Positions 38,996 through 46,251 of a DNA stretch of 64,000 nucleotides are shown here, piece by piece. Under the pieces are notes generated by a model, which was not told the origin of the DNA, searched no databases, and saw nothing but the letters and a program-made list of their open reading frames with translations. Both the position numbers and the translations under genes were made by a program. The first letter of the stretch is position 1. Every line of letters starts with the position of its first letter. The DNA comes from Mycolicibacterium goodii (lineage in GTDB: Bacteria; Actinomycetota; Actinomycetes; Mycobacteriales; Mycobacteriaceae), in assembly GCF_001187505.1 (NCBI RefSeq), contig NZ_CP012150.1:6606048-6670047 (forward strand), written 5' to 3'.

Positions 38996-40409
38996 TCACA
39001 GCGCCGCGATCGCGGCCCTGATGTGTTCGAGGATGCGCGACGCCAATGTCGGTGCCGGGCGTGGTCCCGGATCGGCCGCGGACAGGTTGGCGGCGCGCGC
39101 GTGCACGAAGGCGGCGGCCGCGGCGGCCTCGCCCGGGGGCAGCCCGGAGGCCAGCAGCGCGCCGATGATGCCCGACAGCACGTCCCCCGAACCGGCCGTG
39201 GCGGCCCAGGACTGCCCGGCGGGGTTCAGGTACGTGGTGGCCCCGGGGGTCGCGATCACCGTGACGTTGCCCTTGAGCAGCAGCGTGACACCCAGTCGCT
39301 CGGCGAGATCGCGGGTCGCGGCGACGCGGTCGGTCCCCGGCTCGCGGCCGGCAAGCCGCTCGAACTCGCCGGCGTGGGGGGTCAGGACCGTGGGCGCGCT
39401 GCGCCCGGTCACCGCCGCGGGATCGGCGGCCAGCAGCGTGAGGCCGTCGGCGTCGACGATGACCGGCAGGTCGGTGCCGAGAGCGAACCGCAGCGCCGCT
39501 TTCGCGGTGTCGTCGGTGCCGAGACCGGGGCCCACCACCCAGGCCTGCACCCGGCCGGCATCCTGCGGGGTGGGCGCGGCGACCACCTCGGGCCAGTGCG
39601 CAAGCACCTGCTGGGCGGCGCTGCCCGCGTAGCGCACCATGCCCGACGTCGCGGCCACGGCCGCGCCGGTGCTGAGCACCGCCGCACCCCGGGTAGGTCG
39701 CCGAACCGGACAGCACCCCGGTGACGCCCTGGGTGTACTTGTCGTCGTGCGGGCCAGGCACGGGCCACAGCGCCCGCACGTCGGCGTTCTCGAATGACGC
39801 GAGATCGGTTGGCGCGAGGTCGAGGCCGATGTCGATCAACTCGACGCGGCCGCACTCGCCCAGCACGTGCACGGGCTTGAGCCCGCCGAAGGTCACCGTG
39901 AGTGCGGCGGTCACGTGCGGGCCGCCGGTGGCACCGGTGTGCACGTCGATGCCGCTGGGGATGTCGACGGCGACGACGGGCGCCTCGGCGCCGGCGAAAA
40001 CCTCCGCGGCGTCGGGTCGAAGGGGTCCGCGCCCGGAGATGCCGACGACGCCGTCGATCACCAGATCGGTTGCCGGGTGGACGGTTTGCACGATCTGCCC
40101 GCCCGATCGGCGGAACGCCGCGAGCGCCCCGGCGTGCGTGCGCTGCGGGTTCAGCAGGATCGCGTCGCCGGCCGCGCCTCGGCGGCGTAGGAACGTCGCG
40201 GCCCACAGCGCGTCGCCGCCGTTGTCGCCGGAGCCGACCACGGCGCACACCCGCCTGCCGGCGACGCCGCCCGTGCGGGCGCGCAGTTCACGCAGGATCG
40301 CGGTCGCCAGACCGTATGCCGCGCGGCGCATCAGCCCACCCTCGGGCAGGGCTGCCAGCAGTGGCGCCTCGGCTTCACGGATCGCGTCGGCGGAGTAGTA
40401 GTACCGCAT
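38996..40409 (-). pseudogene. nnrD: Bifunctional NAD(P)HX epimerase/dehydratase, frameshifted
   Basis: The N-terminal half (40409 to ~39692) encodes the YjeF_N epimerase: MRYYYSADAIREAEAPLLA, VVGSGDNGGDALWAATFL. The C-terminal half (~39686 to 38996, a different frame) encodes the ADP-dependent dehydratase: VVGPGLGTDDTAKAALRF, LTPHAGEFERL, AGSGDVLSGIIGALLA. At the CCCC run 39687-39690 (GGGG in the coding strand) one extra base breaks the frame; removing it restores SATYPGAAVLSTGAA. Otherwise full length (~470 aa) and intact. The enzyme repairs hydrated NAD(P)H. Either a recent lesion or a sequencing error; split expression as two proteins is also possible. Confidence 0.85.
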
Positions 40410-40488
40410 CAGCTCCCATCCCGCTCGACGTGTCAGCGCGTCAACAGGTTACGTGCGTTTGCTCGTCGGGGTCAGGATTTGGTGGTCG

Positions 40489-41901
40489 TCACCCGGCGAT
40501 CCGCGCGATGATCGCCCCCGCCTGCCGTAACCGGTCCGGCGGATGCGAGGCATAGCCGAGAACCAGACCGGGCGGCCCGGGTGACCGCCGGTGCCAGGAC
40601 AGCGGATGCACCAGCACTCCGGCGTCGCGCAGCTCATCGGCCAGGGCCACGTCATCGACGCCCTCGGGCAGGATGGCCAACAGGTGCAGGCCCGCCGCGA
40701 CCCCGGTCACGCGGGCGGCCGGTAGCGCGGTGGCAAGGGTTTCGAGCAACGCGTCGCGCCTGGCGCGATGCCGGGCACGGACCAGCCGGATGTGGCGGTC
40801 GTAGGCGCCGGATTCCAGCAGCCGTGCCAGCACGAGCTGCGGCACGGTCGGGCTGCCGAGGTCCGTGGCGTGCTTGGCGGCCACCAGCTCCTGGTGCCGC
40901 CGCCGCGGTGCAACCAGCCAGCCCAGCCGCAGCGCCGGTGCCAGGCTCTTGGAGGTGCTGCCCGCGTAGGCGATGCGGTCGGGCGCCGAGGGGTGCAGCG
41001 CCGGGACGGGTGCCCGGTCGTAGCGGTACTCGGCGTCGTAGTCGTCTTCGATCACCAGCTCGCCGTCCCAGCCGAGCAGCTCGCGGCGCCGCCGCGGGCC
41101 CAGCACCACACCGGTCGGGAATTGGTGAGCCGGGGTGAGAAACGCTGCGGGTGCGCCTGTTTCGGCCAACACCCGCACCCGGACCCCGTCGTCGTCGACG
41201 GGCACCGGAACTGCCCGCAGCCCCCAGTACTCGAGTTCGTCGACGGCACCGCGCGAGCCGGGGTCCTCGACCGCGATGGTGTCGAGACCTTCACGCTGCA
41301 TCTGCTGGGCCAGCAGCGCCATGGCCTGCGCCACCCCGGCGACCACCAGGATGTCATCGGGATCGATGCGCAGCCCGCGGGTGCGGCCGAGCCACGGCGC
41401 CAGCGCCGCCCGCAACCGGGGATGTCCACGTGGGTCGCCGTATCCGAGGTCTTCGGGTGTGGTCTCGGCCAGCACCGCCCGTTCGGCCCGCAACCAGGTG
41501 CTGCGCGGAAACGCCGACAGATCGGGCACGCCGGGTGATAGGTCGATGCCCTCGCCGGTGGGCAGCCGGGGCCGCGGCAGGCGGGGCCGGTCGGGCGGTG
41601 GCGCGGTGCGTGCGGGTCGCGGCGGCTGGACCGGTCGCGCCAGCACGCGGGTGCCGCCGCCGGTTCGCCCGCTCACCAGGCCCTCGTCGGCGAGCCGACG
41701 GTAGGCCTCGACGACCACACCGCGCGACACCGCCAGCTCGTCGGCGAGGATGCGGGTCGCAGGCAGCCGGACCCCGGGGTTCAGCCGGCCGTCGGCTATC
41801 GCCCCGCGCAGTGCGTCGACGAGCCAGCCGGTGAGGCCGCGCGCAGGAGCCGTCGCCGGGTCGAGCTGCAAGAAATCGGCCCCCGGAGCCATTTGGTCCA
41901 T
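40489..41901 (-). CDS. MocR/PdxR-type GntR regulator with aminotransferase domain
   Basis: 470 aa. N-terminal winged HTH of GntR type (GLTGWLVDALRGAIADGRLNPGVRLPATRILADELAVSRGVVVEAYRRLADEGLV, ~21-76), a Pro-rich linker, then a class I aminotransferase-like domain with VIEDDYDAEYRYD and the PLP Lys in YAGSTSKSLAPALRLGWLV. MocR proteins use PLP or an amino compound as effector. Divergent from the EamA transporter gene, with an inverted repeat between them (41911-41930), so it probably controls that exporter and itself. Confidence 0.92.
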   Translation of the reverse strand: MDQMAPGADFLQLDPATAPARGLTGWLVDALRGAIADGRLNPGVRLPATRILADELAVSRGVVVEAYRRLADEGLVSGRTGGGTRVLARPVQPPRPARTAPPPDRPRLPRPRLPTGEGIDLSPGVPDLSAFPRSTWLRAERAVLAETTPEDLGYGDPRGHPRLRAALAPWLGRTRGLRIDPDDILVVAGVAQAMALLAQQMQREGLDTIAVEDPGSRGAVDELEYWGLRAVPVPVDDDGVRVRVLAETGAPAAFLTPAHQFPTGVVLGPRRRRELLGWDGELVIEDDYDAEYRYDRAPVPALHPSAPDRIAYAGSTSKSLAPALRLGWLVAPRRRHQELVAAKHATDLGSPTVPQLVLARLLESGAYDRHIRLVRARHRARRDALLETLATALPAARVTGVAAGLHLLAILPEGVDDVALADELRDAGVLVHPLSWHRRSPGPPGLVLGYASHPPDRLRQAGAIIARIAG

Positions 41902-41910
41902 TACAGAAGT

Positions 41911-41930
41911 CCAAACTTGGTGCTGTTTGG
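41911..41930. promoter_or_regulatory. Inverted repeat between mocR and the EamA gene
   Basis: CCAAAC at 41911-41916 and GTTTGG at 41925-41930, separated by 8 bases, in the 57-base gap between divergent start codons. TGGT half-sites nearby (41894-41897 and 41928-41931) add partial repeats. A likely MocR operator, inferred from position. Confidence 0.45.
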
Positions 41931-42733
41931 TGAACCATCCTCACCCCACGATGGGTTCATGTCCAGCCCCATCCGCGCCGGAGTGTTCGGCGCACTCGGC
42001 ATGACGTTCGTCGGCGGCAGCGTCGCGGTGTCCGGCGCGCTCGCCGACGCGCCACTGCACACCGCCCAGGCGCTGCGCTACGCCATCGCCTGTCTGCTGC
42101 TGCTCGGCTGGGTTCGCCTCACCGGCCGCCCGCTGCGCCGCCCGCGCGGCACCGAGTGGCTGTGGCTGCTCGGCGTCACCGCAAGTGGCCTGGTGCTGTT
42201 CAACGTGGCACTCGTGCACGGGTCACAACATGCCGAGCCGGCCGTGCTGGCGGTGGCGGTCGCCTGCGTGCCGGTCGCACTGGCCACCGTCGGCCCGTTG
42301 CTCGAAGGACACCGCCCGCACCGGCGAATCCTGGTCGCCGCCCTGGTGGTGAGCGTCGGCGCCGTGGTGGTCGAGGGTCTCGGCCGCGCCGATGGGATCG
42401 GGTTGGCGTGGGCCGTGGTGGTATTCGGGTGCGAGGCGGGCTTCACGCTGCTGGCCGTGCCGGTGCTGGTCTCGCACGGGCCGGCGGGGGTTTCGGTACA
42501 CACCACCTGGTTGGCCGCGGTGATGTTCGGCGTCCTCGCGCTGAGCACCGAAGGTTGGCGTGCGGCAGCACATTTCGACGCCGGCGCGGTGCTGGCGATC
42601 GGCTACCTTGCCGTCGGCGTCACCGCGATCGCGTTCATCCTCTGGTACACGTGCGTGCGCCGGCTGGGCACCGGCCGGGCCGGCCTGCTGACGGGCGTGG
42701 CACCCGTCGCGGCCGCGGTCATCGGCATCCCGC

Positions 42734-42761
42734 TCACCGGCGCCGTTTCACCGGCGCCGTT
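42734..42761 (+). repeat. 14-bp tandem duplication inside the EamA gene
   Basis: TCACCGGCGCCGTT at 42734-42747 is repeated exactly at 42748-42761. Fourteen is not a multiple of three, so the second copy breaks the reading frame. Confidence 0.95.
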
Positions 42762-42831
42762 CCGGGCGCGGCGGTGTGGTGCGGCGTGGGGTTGATCGCG
42801 TGCGGGCTGGCGGTGGGCCTGGGCAATGACG

Positions 42832-42910
42832 CCGAACGTCGCCTTGTTGCTCAAAATCGCGCGAAAACTCGCAAAGAAGTCAACGTTCGCGGTGGCTCGC
42901 TGTCACGCCG
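42832..42910 (+). repeat. 79-bp direct repeat, left copy
   Basis: Matches 45254-45332 at 75 of 79 positions in the same orientation, starting CCGAACGTCGCCTTGTTG and ending GCTCGCTGTCACGCCG. In this copy it carries the restored C-terminus of the EamA transporter (plus strand) and overlaps the end of the tetR gene (minus). It also contains an imperfect palindrome (CGAACGT...AACGTTCG) and the core GCGAAAACTCGCA. Confidence 0.95.
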
Positions 42911-43553
42911 GTGAATCAAGACCCGATCGGATGCCCGCAATCAACAGGTTGAGCCCGAATTCGAAGCGTGCGTCGAAGTCGAGCAGATGCTCGACGGGGC
43001 TGGAGGCCAGGTGCGGGTAGTTCCCTGTGTGCAACGCACCCTCGAGCGTCTCGAGCTCACCACCGCCGGCCCCCTGCTGTTCAAGGACCTCCCCAAGGAC
43101 GAAACAGAAGACCGCACCGGAGGCCCACAACGCATACTCCCCGACCAGTCCCATCCCCTGCATACAGCCGACGAGCGTGTCCGTGTAGGTCAGGTTCGCC
43201 CGCTTGGCGGCGTAGTTCCCGCCGACGATCCTGGCTCCGTCACGTTGCGCCAACAAAGCCGAACGCAAGCCTGCCGCAAGGCTTTTGACCTGAGCCGTCC
43301 AATCGGAACCGTCCGGTGGAAAAGTTGAGAGAGCGTTCGCGAGGATCGTCTCCGCCATCTCGTCCATGAGTGCGTCCTTGCCGTCGACGAGTCGGTAGAT
43401 CGTCGGCAGGTGCGCATTCAACCGGTCAGCCAGCCGTCGCATCGTCAGCGATTCCAACCCGCCCTCGTTGACGAGCGACAGAGCTTCTCCCACGACCCGT
43501 TCCGCACTGAGATGCACCAGCGCGACCCGGTCCCCAGCCGTACCGGTTGACAC
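42903..43553 (-). CDS. TetR-family regulator of the cassette
   Basis: 216 aa from GTG 43553. HTH: SAERVVGEALSLVNEGGLESLTMRRLADRLNAHLPTIYRLVDGKDALMDEMAETIL (~13-68), the N-terminal pattern of classical TetR(Class)-type repressors, with a C-terminal domain ending FEFGLNLLIAGIRSGLDSPA. The start codon touches one of two ATTAACA-type palindromes, so it likely represses itself and the divergent oxidoreductase genes. The longer upstream frame crosses the operators and is rejected. Gene lies within the 79-bp repeat-bounded cassette. Confidence 0.88.
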   Translation of the reverse strand: MSTGTAGDRVALVHLSAERVVGEALSLVNEGGLESLTMRRLADRLNAHLPTIYRLVDGKDALMDEMAETILANALSTFPPDGSDWTAQVKSLAAGLRSALLAQRDGARIVGGNYAAKRANLTYTDTLVGCMQGMGLVGEYALWASGAVFCFVLGEVLEQQGAGGGELETLEGALHTGNYPHLASSPVEHLLDFDARFEFGLNLLIAGIRSGLDSPA

Positions 43554-43601
43554 ATTAACAATGCTAACACTACGCTCTGACCTGCAATTAACATTGTTAA
43601 T
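43554..43601. promoter_or_regulatory. Two ATTAACA-type palindromes in the divergent promoter of the cassette
   Basis: ATTAACATTGTTAAT at 43587-43601 has perfect 7-bp arms around one base. ATTAACAATGCTAAC at 43554-43568 is the same with two mismatches. Centres are 33 bp apart (about three turns). They fill the gap between the tetR start (43553) and the reductase start (43620) and stand out as AT-rich in this GC-rich sequence. Probable TetR operators. Confidence 0.7.
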
Positions 43602-43619
43602 AGAACGGGAGGACGTGAC

Positions 43620-44564
43620 ATGGCCGAAAGGATCGACGTCGCCGTGCGCCAACTGCGGTGGGAGGCGGACGGCGTCGTGTCCGTGCACCTGCAGCCGTCC
43701 GCCGGTGGGCTGCTTCCGCCATGGAGTCCCGGTGCGCACATCGATCTGGTCCTGCCGACGGGCATCCGACGCCAGTACTCCCTATGCGGTCCGGTCGGCG
43801 AGCGGTCCTACTACCGGATCGGAGTCCGGCGCGAACGAGCCAGCCGCGGTGGCTCGGAGTACGTGCATGCGTTCCTGCGACCAGGACAGCGCCTCACGCT
43901 TGCCGGCCCGCGAAACACGTTCGAACTCCAACGCGCCGATTCCTACGTGTTCGTCGCTGGTGGCATCGGAATCACGCCGATCCTTCCGATGATCCATCAA
44001 GCCGAAACCTCCGGCCTGGACTGGAAACTCCTCTACGGCGGGCACACCGCTGCCTCGATGCCGTTTCTCGACGAGCTCCGCGAACACGGTTCACGCGTGA
44101 GTTTCTACCCGGCGGACGCCGATGGCCGGATACCCCTGACCGACCATTTCGCCGAAGTCCGTGCCGGAGTGAAGATCTACGCGTGCGGTCCACCGGCGAT
44201 GCTCACTGCGCTCGAAGACGCCGTGTCACACTGGCCTCCAGAGAGCCTGCAGCTCGAGCGATTCAAACCTCGGGCCCGCAAGGCCCCGGCCGACGACAAG
44301 CCGGTCGAGGTGGTATGCGCGGCCTCGGGCATCACCGTCACCGTTGCCGAGGATCAGAGCATCCTCACCGGACTCGAAGCCTCCGGTATCAATGTGCCGT
44401 CGTCGTGCCGGTCGGGGATATGCGGAGCCTGCCAGACCCGGGTGCTCGAGGGTGTCCCCGACCATCGTGACGACATTCTTTCCGAATCCGAGCGCGCCGT
44501 GAATGACCGTATGTACGTGTGTGTTTCGCGCGCACAATCGCCACGACTCGTTCTCGACGTGTGA
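43620..44564 (+). CDS. Phthalate-dioxygenase-reductase-type flavin/[2Fe-2S] oxidoreductase
   Basis: 314 aa with the three domains of the PDR/VanB family in order: FMN-binding barrel (GAHIDLVLPTGIRRQYSLCG, ~38-57), NAD-binding domain (YVFVAGGIGITPILPMI; KIYACGPPAMLTALEDAV), and C-terminal plant-type ferredoxin with CRSGICGACQTRVLEG and a distant Cys (MYVCVS), i.e. C-x4-C-x2-C...C. It passes electrons from NADH to a partner oxygenase, such as a Rieske or demethylase component. No oxygenase gene is next to it; the neighbour is an FMN-binding protein. Confidence 0.93.
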   Translation: MAERIDVAVRQLRWEADGVVSVHLQPSAGGLLPPWSPGAHIDLVLPTGIRRQYSLCGPVGERSYYRIGVRRERASRGGSEYVHAFLRPGQRLTLAGPRNTFELQRADSYVFVAGGIGITPILPMIHQAETSGLDWKLLYGGHTAASMPFLDELREHGSRVSFYPADADGRIPLTDHFAEVRAGVKIYACGPPAMLTALEDAVSHWPPESLQLERFKPRARKAPADDKPVEVVCAASGITVTVAEDQSILTGLEASGINVPSSCRSGICGACQTRVLEGVPDHRDDILSESERAVNDRMYVCVSRAQSPRLVLDV

Positions 44565-44574
44565 GGAGGAGAAA

Positions 44575-45246
44575 ATGCAATCGCCGGACACCACGGCCGC
44601 GGACGCCTACTCGCCCATCACGATGGACCGGATCCGCGAGGTGGTCGGCTTCCCGGAACGGTTCATCGCGGAGAAGAAGGAGCCGAAACTCGGCGAGTTC
44701 GCTGCCCGGTTCATCGCACACAGCCCGTTCTTCTGCATGTCGACGGTCGGCGCGGACGGCCAGCTCGACACCAGCCCACGGGGAGACCCACCGGGTTCGG
44801 TGCGCGTCTTGGATCCATGGACGCTCGCCATTCCCGACCGGCCCGGCAACAAGCTCGCCGACTCACACGAGAACATCACCGGTCATCCCGCGGTCGGGCT
44901 TGTCTTCTTCGTGCCCGGCATCCGCGAAGTGATTCGCGTGAACGGTGACGCCTTCGTCACCGACGATCCGGAATTACTCCAGATGCTCAGCGCGGACGGC
45001 AAACCGGCGGTGCTGGCGACGATCGTGCGTATTCGTGAAGTGTTCGGCCAGTGCGGCAAGGCCGTCATCCGGGCCAAGCTGTGGGAGGGTGACAGCCGCG
45101 GACTGGCGGACGCGGTGACCCTCGGCGGGGATTTCTACACCCTCACCATCGCCGAAAGCGCTGCGAAGATGGCCGAGAAACTCGGCGACCTTGCCGGTGT
45201 GCTGCACGCCGTCATCGACGACCACTACCAGCATGATCTGTACTGA
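44575..45246 (+). CDS. Pyridoxamine 5'-phosphate oxidase-related FMN-binding protein
   Basis: 223 aa, ATG 44575 behind GAGGAG. Split-barrel flavoprotein fold: FIAHSPFFCMSTVGADGQLDTSPRGDPPGSVRVLDPWTLAIPDRPGNKLADSHENITGHPAVGLVFFVPGIREVIRVNGDAFV, the MSMEG_1061/PPOX-like family pattern of N-terminal extension plus SPRGDPPG loop. It probably binds FMN and reduces or oxidises a small aromatic or heterocyclic substrate. It follows the reductase by 10 bases, so the reductase may serve it. Ends just before the right 79-bp repeat. Confidence 0.88.
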   Translation: MQSPDTTAADAYSPITMDRIREVVGFPERFIAEKKEPKLGEFAARFIAHSPFFCMSTVGADGQLDTSPRGDPPGSVRVLDPWTLAIPDRPGNKLADSHENITGHPAVGLVFFVPGIREVIRVNGDAFVTDDPELLQMLSADGKPAVLATIVRIREVFGQCGKAVIRAKLWEGDSRGLADAVTLGGDFYTLTIAESAAKMAEKLGDLAGVLHAVIDDHYQHDLY

Positions 45247-45253
45247 CCGAGCA

Positions 45254-45332
45254 CCGAACGTCGCCTTGTTGCTCAAAAACACGCGAAAACTCGCACAGAA
45301 GTCAACGTTCGCGGTGGCTCGCTGTGACGCCG
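45254..45332 (+). repeat. 79-bp direct repeat, right copy
   Basis: Matches 42832-42910 at 75 of 79 positions, same orientation. It lies in the convergent gap between the FMN-binding protein gene and the alpha/beta hydrolase, and supplies the last ~8 codons of the latter (VTASHRER). The two copies bound a 2,343-base cassette (42911-45253). Confidence 0.95.
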
Positions 45333-46237
45333 TCCACCTGGTCCCACAACCGGGCGGCACGCTCGGCGATCTCGTCCGGGTACTCGCCGTTGATGGCGTG
45401 TGAGGCATCGGGCCAGATCTCGACCTGACCCTGCGGCAGCAGGCGACGGGCCCGCTCGGCCGCCCGCTGCGCGTCGAGCATGACACTGCGCCCGGCGAGC
45501 AGCGCGAGCACCGGCACGTCGAGCGAGCGCAACTGCTCATCGGTGAACAACGTCGGCATCGGGCTGCGCAGAACGAAATCCCTTGCACCCGAAGCGATGA
45601 GCTCAGCCTCGGTTTCATCGGCGGCTATGTCGGCCCCACCCGATATCCAGGACATCACACCGCGTCGCCACGGGCCGGGAATCCCGGGGGCAAGCAGCAC
45701 CACCGCCGCCAGCATCGCGGTGAGGGGAATGCGCGCGAACGTGAGGACGGGATCCAGCAGCGTGATCGACGCGATCCGGCGGGGCCGACGCAGCGCACAG
45801 TTCGCCGCCGTCCAGCCGCCCATCGACACGCCGAGCAGATGTGCCCGCCCCAACCCGAGGCCGCCCAGGGCCTCGTCGAGCCACTGCGCCTGGTCTTCGG
45901 CACCTCGGATTCTGGTGTGCTGCACCGACAGTCCGGCTTCACCCAGCAGATCGATCCCGTAGACGGTGCGCCGCCGCAGCAGCGGTCCGAGGTTCGTCCG
46001 GTACATCGGCGTCGACGCATTGCGGCCCGGCAGCAGCACGACCGGTGCACCAACGTCGGGCCCGTCGAACCGGTAGGCGCGCACCGATCCGAACGAGGTT
46101 GCGACGTCGGAGTGTTCGAAGGCAGGCAACTGCGCCATGCCGCGGCGGTAGGCGGCATGGAAGCGGTCGAAGGCGGCATCGCTGACGAACGCCCCCAGGT
46201 CACCCCGGCTCCGCCTGGGTGCGATGTTCACCATCAC
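45302..46237 (-). CDS. Alpha/beta hydrolase
   Basis: 311 aa (a start one codon later is equally possible). Hydrolase-fold landmarks: VVLLPGRNASTPMYRTNLGPLL, YGIDLLGEAGLS, nucleophile elbow LLGVSMGGWTAANCAL, acid region LALLAGRSVMLDA, and the His in WPDASHAINGE. No signal peptide is obvious. Its last codons are encoded by the right 79-bp repeat, and the left repeat encodes the same VTASHRER ending, so the left copy looks like a duplicate of this gene's 3' end. Lies 14 bases after glmS's stop on the same strand direction. Substrate unknown. Confidence 0.9.
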   Translation of the reverse strand: MMVNIAPRRSRGDLGAFVSDAAFDRFHAAYRRGMAQLPAFEHSDVATSFGSVRAYRFDGPDVGAPVVLLPGRNASTPMYRTNLGPLLRRRTVYGIDLLGEAGLSVQHTRIRGAEDQAQWLDEALGGLGLGRAHLLGVSMGGWTAANCALRRPRRIASITLLDPVLTFARIPLTAMLAAVVLLAPGIPGPWRRGVMSWISGGADIAADETEAELIASGARDFVLRSPMPTLFTDEQLRSLDVPVLALLAGRSVMLDAQRAAERARRLLPQGQVEIWPDASHAINGEYPDEIAERAARLWDQVDGVTASHRER

Positions 46238-46251
46238 CTGGGACGACCGCT

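Larger units (their letters stand above)
41959..42914 (+). pseudogene. EamA-family (drug/metabolite) transporter, frameshifted by a 14-bp duplication
   Basis: From ATG 41959 the frame encodes about nine hydrophobic helices of a ten-helix EamA/DMT transporter (GVFGALGMTFVGGSVAVSGALA; WLWLLGVTASGLVLFNVALVHG; AVLAIGYLAVGVTAIAFILWY). At 42734-42761 TCACCGGCGCCGTT is present twice in tandem; the extra copy shifts the frame and the product stops at 42795. Removing it restores LTGAVPGAAVWCGVGLIACGLAVGLG and an end at 42914, inside a 79-bp repeat. The shortened protein lacks the last helix and may be inactive. It probably exported a small metabolite under control of the divergent MocR. Confidence 0.85.

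Noticed and set aside
36264..39632. 1122-codon open frame on the plus strand
   Set aside because: Runs antisense across alr, gadB and nnrD; no ribosome site or domain, and the opposite-strand genes are certain.
37584..40409. A 941-residue fusion of NAD(P)HX epimerase and glutamate decarboxylase
   Set aside because: The middle part has no protein-like features and covers the dehydratase in another frame; the apparent fusion results from one extra base at 39687-39690.
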